Below are positions 1-6,676 of a stretch of DNA of 12,394 bases, in pieces. The notes below the pieces were generated by a model. The model did not search any database, was not told the DNA's origin, and saw nothing but the letters and a program-made list of their open reading frames with translations. Position 1 is the stretch's first letter. The number at the start of each line of letters is the position of its first letter. Source of the DNA: an uncultured Eubacteriales bacterium. Lineage in GTDB: Bacteria > Bacillota > Clostridia > Oscillospirales > Oscillospiraceae. The stretch is taken from positions 1-12,394 of the forward strand of contig URQY01000039.1 of the NCBI GenBank assembly GCA_900550165.1. The letters are read 5' to 3'. A program made the position numbers and the translations under genes.

Positions 1-34
1 CGCCCGAAAGCCTTTTGGCTTTCGGGCGCTTTTC
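1..34. terminator. Bidirectional intrinsic terminator
   Basis: A perfect 12-bp stem pairs positions 1-12 (CGCCCGAAAGCC) with 17-28 across a TTTT loop. On the + strand a T-rich tail (CTTTTCTTTC) follows, so it would end a rightward gene lying left of the window. For the leftward hybrid kinase, which stops at 37, the same hairpin lies 8 bp past the stop codon, but its tail on that strand falls outside the window and cannot be judged. Confidence 0.85.
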
Positions 35-36
35 TT

Positions 37-2670
37 TCATTTTTTCTTCAGGCACTCGGCGATCGTGCGCACGGCCCGATCCACATGGATGGGCTTGGAA
101 AGGTGCGCGTTCATACCCGCATCCAGGCATCTCTGCACATCCTCCTGATAGGCGTTCGCCGTCAGCGCAATGATGGGGATCTCCTTCGCGTCCGGTCTCG
201 CCAGCGCGCGGATGGCCGCCGTCGCCTCCAGACCGTTCATCTCCGGCATCTGCATATCCATGAGGATGACGTCGATCTCGCCCGGCTGCGAGCGCTCAAA
301 CTGCCGCACGCAGTCGCGGCCGTCCTTTGCGCGGCGGCAGTGCAGCCCATAGGAGGAAAGCTGCTCGACGACGATCTCATAGTTGAGGGCGTTGTCCTCC
401 GCCACGAGGACGTTCACCCCGCGCGCAGGCAGGCGCACAGGCTCCTGCACCTCGTCCCGGCGGACGCTGCCCTCCTCCGCCGTCGGCAGCGTGAACGTCA
501 CGCGGAAGGTCGTCCCCTTGCCCACCTTGCTTTCCACTTCGATGGTCCCGTCCATCAGATCGACGATCTTTTTCACGATGGCAAGCCCCAGTCCGCTGCC
601 GCGCACACGGTTTACGCGCGTGTCGACCGCGCGCGCAAAGGCGGAATACATCTCGCCCATGAACTCCTTCGTCATGCCGATGCCTGTGTCGCGCACGACG
701 GAGACAAGGCGGATCTCGCCATCCTCCTCCGCCGGCTCCTCATAAACTTCAAAATCGACCGTTCCGCCCTCCGGCGTATATTTCACCGCGTTGGAAAGCA
801 GATTCATATAGACCTGCCCCATGCGCACCGGGTCCGCCGCGAGCGTATCGTGCTTGATATCGTGCATCCGGCCCGTAAAGGTCAGATGCTTTTCCGCCGC
901 CATGCCGTGCGCCGCCTGAGAATAGAAGTCGAAGAGCTCGTGCAGCTCCATCGGCTGCGGCACGACCCTGAACTCGCCGCTCTCGATGCGTGAGATATCC
1001 AGCACATCGTCGATGAGCGCCTGCAGGCTTTGCCCGCTGGTCAGTATCTTATCCAGGCAGTCCTGTATCTTGGCCGGGTCACCCGCGTGCTGGCGGGCGA
1101 TGTTGGCAAAGCCCATGATGACGTTCATCGGCGTGCGGATATCGTGCGACATCCGTGAAAGGAACTCGCTTTTCGCCTCGTTCGCGCGGCGCGCTTCCTC
1201 TGCCGCGCTCATCCAGTACTTTTCGCGGCGCTTTTCCTCGCTGAACAGGCGCATCGCAAAGAGCACGCGCTCCGCCTCGCCATTTTCATCACGCGTCTGC
1301 ACGATAAAGCGGGCGAGGTGCCAGTTGCCGTCCTTAACGGGATACTCGATTGCCATGGAATCCTCGGTTTTCAGGCGCTTTCCGAGTGTAGAGAGGTCGA
1401 AAAAGCTTTCCACGTAGGGCAGGTACTCCTCCAGCACGCTCCGCCTGCTCTCCTCGTTCATGCGGTCCTGCGCAAGGCCGCTGCCACCGGTCAGACGGTG
1501 CATCCGGCTGTTGCCGGAGATCTCCTCGTAGCGCTTTGTGCGCAGGTCGATGCGGTAAATGGTGTAGTAGATCTTGCCGATGGCCGAGATGACCTCGTAG
1601 TTTGCGCGGCTCTCCGCGAGCGCCGCCTCGAGTTCGCGCTGATGCTGGCGCTCCTCGCGCACGATCTCGTCGATATTGTGGAAATCCACCAGCACCTGAA
1701 AGCTCGTGTCCGTTTGCAGCAGCTTGCTCACGCGCACCTCAAAGTAGATCTGGCCGCGCGCGTTCGGCGTGCAGCGGTAGCGGCGGCTGATCCTGTCTTT
1801 GTTCTCCAGCGCGCGCATCAGGCTCTCCGTCTGCAGTGCCTGCAAAAAGTCGGGTGCCGTTTCCTTGATGACAAAGCGCTCGTAATAATCCCGTATCGCC
1901 TCATAATAAGGGAAGATCTCGTCCCCATAGGGCAGGAGCTCGTCCGCTGTGTTGGCATAGTCCTCCACCTTCACGACCTGCGCGCGATTCTTCATCAGAT
2001 CGACGCGGTATACCGAAATGCTGTTCCGACACAGGACCATCAGCATCTGCTGCTCCAGCAGCTTCGCCTGCAGGTCCTGCTCAAGCGTTTTCTGCTTCTG
2101 CTCCAGAAGCGCGAACATCCGCAGCTTTTCCCGCGCGCTGCCGACGTGTCCGCCGACAAAGCTGAGCAGGTCGATCTGCGCCGGCGTGATCTCGCCCCGC
2201 GGATTGCCCACACCGAAAAAGCCGCTCAGCGTGCTGCGGTAAAAAACCGGCACCGCGATCTCGCGGCGGATGTCCTGCGCCTTCAGAATGTCATACTCCG
2301 CCGGCATCACGCCGCGCACCTCTTCAAGGTCCGGGATGTAAATGGGCTCGCCGCGCTCAAAGGTCTCCAACCAGACGGGCATATCCGCCCGCGTGAGCCT
2401 TTCCAGATTTTCGATCTGCGGCGAAACGCCCTCCGCGCACCACTCGAAGGTATTGGAGTAGTTTTCCTCCCGCTCCTCCTCGAGCCGGTCAAAAAGAAAG
2501 ACGCGGTCCGCGTCCATCGCCTCGCCGATCAGACTCAGCAGACGGTAGACCGCCGCCTCGATCTCCTCTTTGCTGTGCACTCTGTCGATCTGCATGAGCT
2601 GGCCAAACAGCTTGCCGGTATAGTGCTCGGCCGATTTTTCGTCATTTGCCGCGTGATTCTCCATCGTCAT
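37..2670 (-). CDS. Soluble hybrid sensor histidine kinase/response regulator
   Basis: This 877-residue cytosolic hybrid kinase should autophosphorylate on His and pass the phosphate to its own receiver. Residues about 30-185 look like a GAF sensor (VFLFDR, IAVPVFY, GFFGVGNPRG). A coiled coil (about 183-210) and two PAS-like segments (about 210-335 and 355-475) follow. HisKA has H509 in SRMSHDIRTPMN. The ATPase domain has the N-box MNLLSNAVKYTP (622-633), the G1 box DTGIG (661-665) and the G2 box GSGLGLAIV. The C-terminal receiver has E758/D759, phosphoacceptor D805 in LMDMQMP, T838 and K859. I see no membrane helix, signal peptide or DNA-binding output. The frame is open upstream to 2871, but the start at 2670 is preferred: AAAGGAG precedes that ATG by 9 nt, and the gene's own promoter (2755-2783) lies inside the longer version. 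The partner and signal are unknown. It is divergent from another two-component system. Confidence 0.93.
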   Translation of the reverse strand: MTMENHAANDEKSAEHYTGKLFGQLMQIDRVHSKEEIEAAVYRLLSLIGEAMDADRVFLFDRLEEEREENYSNTFEWCAEGVSPQIENLERLTRADMPVWLETFERGEPIYIPDLEEVRGVMPAEYDILKAQDIRREIAVPVFYRSTLSGFFGVGNPRGEITPAQIDLLSFVGGHVGSAREKLRMFALLEQKQKTLEQDLQAKLLEQQMLMVLCRNSISVYRVDLMKNRAQVVKVEDYANTADELLPYGDEIFPYYEAIRDYYERFVIKETAPDFLQALQTESLMRALENKDRISRRYRCTPNARGQIYFEVRVSKLLQTDTSFQVLVDFHNIDEIVREERQHQRELEAALAESRANYEVISAIGKIYYTIYRIDLRTKRYEEISGNSRMHRLTGGSGLAQDRMNEESRRSVLEEYLPYVESFFDLSTLGKRLKTEDSMAIEYPVKDGNWHLARFIVQTRDENGEAERVLFAMRLFSEEKRREKYWMSAAEEARRANEAKSEFLSRMSHDIRTPMNVIMGFANIARQHAGDPAKIQDCLDKILTSGQSLQALIDDVLDISRIESGEFRVVPQPMELHELFDFYSQAAHGMAAEKHLTFTGRMHDIKHDTLAADPVRMGQVYMNLLSNAVKYTPEGGTVDFEVYEEPAEEDGEIRLVSVVRDTGIGMTKEFMGEMYSAFARAVDTRVNRVRGSGLGLAIVKKIVDLMDGTIEVESKVGKGTTFRVTFTLPTAEEGSVRRDEVQEPVRLPARGVNVLVAEDNALNYEIVVEQLSSYGLHCRRAKDGRDCVRQFERSQPGEIDVILMDMQMPEMNGLEATAAIRALARPDAKEIPIIALTANAYQEDVQRCLDAGMNAHLSKPIHVDRAVRTIAECLKKK

Positions 2671-2754
2671 GCTGCTTCTCTCCTTTGCAGCGCCGGTTTT
2701 CGCTTTTGGGGGCGACCCTCTTGGCAGGCTGATCCCCCTGATCATAATTATAAT

Positions 2755-2783
2755 ATTATACCACGGCCGCCCGCCGGTGTAAA
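2755..2783 (-). promoter_or_regulatory. Sigma-A promoter of the hybrid kinase
   Basis: Reading leftward, -35 TTTACA (2783-2778), a 17-bp spacer and a perfect -10 TATAAT (2760-2755) with an extended TGG just before it. The predicted start is near 2748, giving a leader of about 78 nt before the ATG at 2670. Confidence 0.8.
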
Positions 2784-2830
2784 TACAGTTTTGCCGCAAA
2801 GCCGCCCCGCGAAAGCGCGCAAAAATGGTT

Positions 2831-2859
2831 TTGCACCAGCGGCGGCAGTATGGTATGAT
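2831..2859 (+). promoter_or_regulatory. Sigma-A promoter of the sensor kinase/regulator operon
   Basis: -35 TTGCAC (2831-2836), a 17-bp spacer and an extended -10 TGG-TATGAT (hexamer 2854-2859). The predicted start is near 2866, about 34 nt before the ATG at 2900. It is back-to-back with the hybrid kinase promoter. The two -35 boxes are about 47 bp apart, so a protein bound between them could affect both. Confidence 0.75.
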
Positions 2860-2899
2860 GGAAAATAACATAACGCTTCATGCGGAAGGAGGACTGTCC

Positions 2900-4162
2900 A
2901 TGGACCGCACCAAAAGCCCGCGCGCCGTATTCCTGTGCGCAGGGCTCGTCGCGCTGCTCTCGCAGGTATCGGTCGCCGTGCAGGACAGGGGCTTTCACCT
3001 CTCCGTTGCCGTGATACTCCTGCAGATCCTGCTCTTCACGCTCCCGGAGCTCCCGGCGCTGCCGCTCACCGTGCTGAGCGCCGCGGGCGTTTTTCTTCTT
3101 CGTCTGATAAATGCCGCGCTGCTCGGCAGCCCGGTATCGGACGCCGTCTCCGGCTATGCGCCGGAAATCCTGTTTTATCTCAGCTTCGGCGTGCTCTTCT
3201 TTCTCTTTTTTGAGAAGAAGCGCCCCGCGGGATATCGGCTCTCCTACGCGCTGCCGCTCGCCGCGGTCGACGCGCTGAGCAATCTTGCAGAGCTTCTCGT
3301 CCGCGAAGGAAGTGCCGCCTTTTCCCCGGCGCTTCTGCTGCGGATCGCTGCCGCCGGTCTTGTCCGCGCGCTTCTCGCCGCGGCCATCCTATCCGCCCTC
3401 AAGCGCTACGGCATTCAGATCCTGCGCAACGAGGATTCGGTGCGCTATCAAAAGCTGCTGCTCATGACGGCTGACCTGCGCAGCGAGGTCGTCTGGATGG
3501 AAAAGGGAGCGGAGCTCGCCGAGCAGACGATGAGCCGCGCCTATCAGCTCTGCCGCAGCCTGCGCGCGGAGGAAGCCGCCGCTCCGTATGCCGACGAAGC
3601 GCTGATGATCGCCAAGGACGTGCACGAGGTCAAAAAGGATTACGCGCTGGTCATGCGCGGCATCTCCGCCGTTCTCGGGCAGGAGGGAGAGCGCGGCAGC
3701 ATGGAGCTTTCCGAGCTCTTCCGTCTGCTGCGGCTCAGCACGGAGCGATTTGCAGGAGAGAGCGGCAAGGACGCTGCGCTGACGTGCCGCTGCGATACAG
3801 ACCGTCGGACGACGCACTACTACGAGCTGATGTCCGTTTTCCGCAACCTGCTGAACAACGCCGTCGAAGCCGCGCCGACGAACCGCCCCGTGCATATCCG
3901 ATTGATCGCGCAGGAAGAGGGCGGCGCCGTTCTCTTCTCCGTGGAGGATGACTGCGGCGGCATCCCGCCGGAGCGCATGGAGCACATCTTCACGCCCGGC
4001 TTTTCCAGCAAGATCGACCGCCGCACGGGAGAGATCAACCGGGGGCTCGGTCTCAGCATCGTCAAGGACCTTGTCGAGCAGACGCTCAAGGGCTCGGTCA
4101 CCGTCCGCTCATCGGACGGTGAGACGGCCTTCACGGTCCGCATCCCCACAGAACACCTGTAA
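2900..4162 (+). CDS. GlnK/YcbA-like membrane sensor histidine kinase (GHKL ATPase)
   Basis: A 420-residue sensor kinase. The N-terminal half is a hydrophobic membrane domain with about five to six helices between residues 8 and 170. A coiled-coil-like linker (about 180-240) leads to the dimerisation segment KDVHEVKKDY, where H242 is the likely phosphoacceptor. The GHKL ATPase domain has the N-box FRNLLNNAVEA (314-324), G1 EDDCGGI (349-355), an FTPGFSSK lid (364-371) and G2 RGLGLSIVKDL (381-391). The DVHEVKKDY form and the YcbB-type regulator 12 nt downstream point to the YcbA (GlnK) family, which in Bacillus subtilis responds to glutamine. The actual signal here is unknown. The start at 2900 is chosen because GGAAGGAGG precedes it with normal spacing and because starts further upstream overlap the promoter. 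The stop codon abuts the next gene's ribosome binding site. Confidence 0.9.
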   Translation: MDRTKSPRAVFLCAGLVALLSQVSVAVQDRGFHLSVAVILLQILLFTLPELPALPLTVLSAAGVFLLRLINAALLGSPVSDAVSGYAPEILFYLSFGVLFFLFFEKKRPAGYRLSYALPLAAVDALSNLAELLVREGSAAFSPALLLRIAAAGLVRALLAAAILSALKRYGIQILRNEDSVRYQKLLLMTADLRSEVVWMEKGAELAEQTMSRAYQLCRSLRAEEAAAPYADEALMIAKDVHEVKKDYALVMRGISAVLGQEGERGSMELSELFRLLRLSTERFAGESGKDAALTCRCDTDRRTTHYYELMSVFRNLLNNAVEAAPTNRPVHIRLIAQEEGGAVLFSVEDDCGGIPPERMEHIFTPGFSSKIDRRTGEINRGLGLSIVKDLVEQTLKGSVTVRSSDGETAFTVRIPTEHL

Positions 4163-4174
4163 GGAGGGCAATCC

Positions 4175-5059
4175 ATGCGCATCTATCTCATTGATGACGA
4201 CAGCGCCGTTTTGAGCGTCCTGCGCCTGCTGATCGAAGATGGCGGCCTCGGGACCGTCGTCGGCAGCTCTCAGAGCGCGGTCGACGCGCTGGAGGACCTG
4301 CGCACCTGCGGCGCAGACATTGTGCTCGTCGACCTTCTGATGCCCGAAATGGACGGTATCACGTTCGTACAGAAGGCCCGGCAGCAATTCCCGGAGCTTC
4401 ATTTCGTCATGCTCTCGCAGGTCACCTCCAAGGAGATGGTCGGCGAAGCCTATCAGTCGGGAGTGGACTTTTTCATTGCCAAGCCCATCAACGGCGTCGA
4501 GGTCACAAGCGTCCTCTCCAGGGTCGATGAGCTCTTGACGATGGAGCGCACGATGCGTCAGGTCCGCTCGCTCATGCAGCTGGACCGCCCGGCCGCAAAG
4601 CCGGAAGCGGCAGCTTCCGCCGGCACTGCCGGCACGCAGACGATCAGCGCGCCGCAGCTCGAGCAGCTCAAAGCCGTTTTGCAGCGACTCGGTCTCAGCG
4701 GAGATCCCGCCTATCCCGACCTCATCCAGATCGTCGGCTACCTTGCCGCGCAGGGCCGGAACGAGCAAATGACCGTCGCGCAGCTCTGCGGCCGCTTCAG
4801 CGCCTCGCCGAAGTCCGTGGAGCAGCGCATCCGCCGGGCGGCGGCGGCCGGTATGTCAAATCTCGCAAGCCTCGGCATCGAGGATTACGCCAACGACGTC
4901 TTCACCGAGTACGCCGGCACGCTCTTCAATTTCGAGCAGGTCCGCAAGGAGATGAACTGCATCCGCGGGAAAAGCGAGGAGCACGGCAAGGTCTCCGTCC
5001 GCCGCTTTCTGTACGCGCTTGCCGCGCTTTGCAGCGAGAAGGGCGATCAAAACTTTTAG
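4175..5059 (+). CDS. GlnL/YcbB-like response regulator
   Basis: A 294-residue response regulator, the cognate partner of the kinase just upstream (12-nt gap, AAGGAGG at 4161-4167). The receiver spans about residues 1-122, with the acidic pair D7/D8, phosphoacceptor D53 in LVDLLMPEMDG, S81 and K103. A low-complexity Ala/Pro linker (about 138-160) follows. The C-terminal half does not look like OmpR, NarL or LytR output domains. It matches the YcbB-type DNA-binding domain as I know it: a helical segment with TVAQLCGRFSASPKSVEQRIRRA (200-222, helix-turn-helix-like), then LGIEDYAN, LFNFEQVRKEM and a basic GKVSVRRFLYAL tail. In B. subtilis this family (GlnL) activates glutamine-use genes by binding direct repeats. 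A closely similar repeat lies immediately downstream, before the transporter gene. Family assignment is strong; the target is inferred. Confidence 0.88.
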   Translation: MRIYLIDDDSAVLSVLRLLIEDGGLGTVVGSSQSAVDALEDLRTCGADIVLVDLLMPEMDGITFVQKARQQFPELHFVMLSQVTSKEMVGEAYQSGVDFFIAKPINGVEVTSVLSRVDELLTMERTMRQVRSLMQLDRPAAKPEAAASAGTAGTQTISAPQLEQLKAVLQRLGLSGDPAYPDLIQIVGYLAAQGRNEQMTVAQLCGRFSASPKSVEQRIRRAAAAGMSNLASLGIEDYANDVFTEYAGTLFNFEQVRKEMNCIRGKSEEHGKVSVRRFLYALAALCSEKGDQNF

Positions 5060-5133
5060 TAAAATGGAAAAATCGCATAAAAACCGAGCGTTCAATTTGT
5101 CCTATAGTTACGAAAAGAAGGAAATGAAAAATT

Positions 5134-5175
5134 TTCTGTCACTTTCTGTTACCTTTTGAAACCTGTTATTACAAT
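5134..5175 (+). promoter_or_regulatory. Phased direct repeat (GlnL-box-like) and promoter of the transporter
   Basis: TTCTGT (5134-5139), a 4-nt gap and TTCTGT (5144-5149), followed in the same 10-bp phase by TTTTGA (5154-5159). In 10-bp blocks from 5133 the units read TTTCTGTCAC, TTTCTGTTAC, CTTTTGAAAC and CTGTTATTAC. A -10-like TACAAT (5170-5175) follows without a good -35, as expected for an activator-dependent promoter. An alternative weak pair is TTGAAA (5156-5161) with TTTATC (5179-5184). From memory, the Bacillus GlnL box is TTTTGT-N4-TTTTGT, which has the same layout. Confidence 0.65.
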
Positions 5176-5219
5176 AAATTTATCAAGTGTTTCAAAAAAA
5201 TGAATGGAGGCAGCGAATT

Positions 5220-6275
5220 ATGACTACGATCTTACTCGGACTCGGACTTTTACTTCTGACGCTCGCCGGTTTTTCCCTCTTCAGTCTGAAGGCCCCCAAG
5301 GGCTCGATCGCCATGTCGGGCCTTGCCAATGCCGCGGTTGCGACTTTTCTCGTAGAGGCTGTTCTGCACTATATCTGCGGCGATCTCGCCGGCATCGCCT
5401 TCCTCAGTGAGGTCGGCAGCATCTCCGGCGGCATGGCGGGCGTTGCGGCCGCCATCCTCGTCCCCATCGCCATGGGCGCAAACCCCGTTTTTGCCGTTGT
5501 CGGCGGCGTGGCCGTCGGCGGCTACGGCATCCTGCCGGGCTTTCTCGCGGGCTATGCCATCGGCTTTTTGTCCCCGCTGGTCGAAAAATATCTCCCCGAC
5601 GGACTTGACACGATCATCGGTGCGCTGCTCCTTGCTCCCGCCGCAAGGCTGATCGCGTTTGCGGCTGACCCTGTGGTAAATGCTGCGATGGAGTACATCG
5701 GCATGACCATCACCGCCGCGACGGAGCAGTCCCCCGTCATCATGGGCTTCCTGCTCGGCGGCATCATGAAGATGATCTGCACCTCCCCGCTCAGCTCGAT
5801 GGCGCTCACGGCCATGCTCGGTCTCACGGGCCTGCCGATGGGCATTGCCGCCATTGCGTGCGTGGCCGGCTCGTTCACGAACGGCATTCTCTTCGCGCGT
5901 CTCCACCTCGGCGACCGCAGCAACGTCATCGCCGTCATGCTCGAGCCGCTGACGCAGGCGCATATCATCACGCGCTATCCTATCCCCATCTACGCCTCGG
6001 ACTTCCTCGGCGGCGGACTTGCCGGTATCGCCGCGGCCCTGCTCGGCATTGTGAACAACGCGCCCGGCACGGCCTCTCCCATCCCCGGCCTGATGGCTCC
6101 CTTTGCCTTTAATCCCGCAGGCAAGGTCGTTCTGGCGCTGGCCATCGGCGCAGCGTCCGGTATTTTTGCCGGTCTTGTCGGCTCCTTCGTCTTCAAGCGC
6201 TTCGCGACCGGCGAAAAGGCGTCCGTGAAAGCACCCGTGCAGGTATCCGGCACGGCGCTCCCCTCAAAGGTCTGA
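5220..6275 (+). CDS. PTS-EIIC-like membrane transporter (PTS_EIIC_2 type)
   Basis: A 351-residue, strongly hydrophobic protein with about nine to ten membrane segments and Gly-rich packing (GGVAVGGYGILPGFLAGYA, 95-113). Marks of the stand-alone EIIC-like family (PF13303, from memory) are the EQSPVIMGFLLGG stretch (169-181) and the signature NNAPGTASPIPG (279-290) followed by FAFNPAGK. The family is annotated as a sugar phosphotransferase permease. No EIIA or EIIB gene is nearby and the substrate cannot be read from the sequence, so transport without phosphorylation is possible. The start at ATG 5220 has GGAGG at 5206-5210 with 9-nt spacing. A GTG at 5187 in the same frame lacks a ribosome site and sits next to the -10 element. 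The gene is 160 bp downstream of the response regulator, separated by the GlnL-box-like repeat, and is followed by a strong terminator. It is probably the regulated target of the upstream pair. Confidence 0.82.
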   Translation: MTTILLGLGLLLLTLAGFSLFSLKAPKGSIAMSGLANAAVATFLVEAVLHYICGDLAGIAFLSEVGSISGGMAGVAAAILVPIAMGANPVFAVVGGVAVGGYGILPGFLAGYAIGFLSPLVEKYLPDGLDTIIGALLLAPAARLIAFAADPVVNAAMEYIGMTITAATEQSPVIMGFLLGGIMKMICTSPLSSMALTAMLGLTGLPMGIAAIACVAGSFTNGILFARLHLGDRSNVIAVMLEPLTQAHIITRYPIPIYASDFLGGGLAGIAAALLGIVNNAPGTASPIPGLMAPFAFNPAGKVVLALAIGAASGIFAGLVGSFVFKRFATGEKASVKAPVQVSGTALPSKV

Positions 6276-6318
6276 GCACCTTTCTCCGCATCCTATCGTT
6301 CCCCCTACTGAATCGATC

Positions 6319-6356
6319 ACACCGGCAGGACGGTCAGGCCTCCTGCCGGTGTTTTC
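6319..6356 (+). terminator. Intrinsic terminator of the transporter gene
   Basis: A perfect 12-bp stem pairs ACACCGGCAGGA (6319-6330) with 6341-6352 around a 10-nt loop, followed by a short T run (6352-6355). It lies 43 bp after the transporter stop codon. Confidence 0.9.
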
Positions 6357-6368
6357 CGTAAAAGGATC

Positions 6369-6404
6369 GCAATGCAGACATCCGAAAAAGGGTGTCTGCA
6401 TTGC
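6369..6404. repeat. Stable hairpin without a T tail
   Basis: GCAATGCAGACA (6369-6380) pairs perfectly with 6393-6404. Three more inner pairs (one G-U) close a GAAAAA loop (6384-6389), so the stem is 15 bp. No T run follows on the + strand, so this is not a standard terminator. Its function is unknown. Confidence 0.7.
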
Positions 6405-6464
6405 TGCGTCAGGAGCCGTTCGAACAACGCGGCAGGAAGCGAGTGAACATTATCCCATTTCCGT

Positions 6465-6491
6465 CCCCGTCCTGCGGAAACAGGAGCGGGG
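6465..6491. repeat. GC-rich bulged hairpin
   Basis: CCCCGTCCTG (6465-6474) pairs with CAGGA plus CGGGG (6481-6491), leaving one bulged G at 6486 and a six-base loop (CGGAAA). No T tail follows. It is the third inverted repeat in this intergenic region. Confidence 0.55.
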
Positions 6492-6606
6492 GCTGCACGG
6501 CACAGTAAAGTATGTCCGCGGTGTGTTTGACCGATTTTTCCTTTCCTCTCTGCAATGACCGAAGTTCAGCCCGCGCGAAGGACATATGATTGTATCATGT
6601 GGACAC

Positions 6607-6635
6607 TTGTTTTTCTCTCAAAGCCGTGCTATAAT
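6607..6635 (+). promoter_or_regulatory. Sigma-A promoter of the class Ic aminotransferase
   Basis: -35 TTGTTT (6607-6612), a 17-bp spacer and a perfect -10 TATAAT (6630-6635) with an extended TGC. The predicted start is near 6642, about 35 nt before the ATG at 6677. Confidence 0.8.
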
Positions 6636-6676
6636 TTATTTACTTTAATCTGATAAATCAAAAGGGAGGATCTACG

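Larger units (their letters stand above)
6276..6676. other. Gene-free intergenic stretch with three hairpins and a promoter
   Basis: I see no convincing gene here. An open frame at 6349-6558 has no ribosome site and runs through a hairpin. The stretch holds the transporter's terminator (6319-6356), two further inverted repeats (6369-6404 and 6465-6491) and the promoter of the next gene (6607-6635). The rest, 6500-6600, shows nothing I recognise. Confidence 0.6.

Noticed and set aside
1318..2868. 516-codon rightward open frame antisense to the hybrid kinase
   Set aside because: High GC creates long antisense frames. The translation is Leu/Arg/His-rich with no domain, and the opposite strand has clear catalytic motifs.
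2671..2871. N-terminal extension of the hybrid kinase to 2871
   Set aside because: The frame stays open, but a near-consensus promoter for this gene lies inside it and a good ribosome site precedes the ATG at 2670. The extra residues look like non-coding translation.
6349..6558. Possible small gene of 69 codons after the transporter
   Set aside because: It starts inside a terminator, runs through two strong hairpins, lacks a ribosome site and resembles no known protein.
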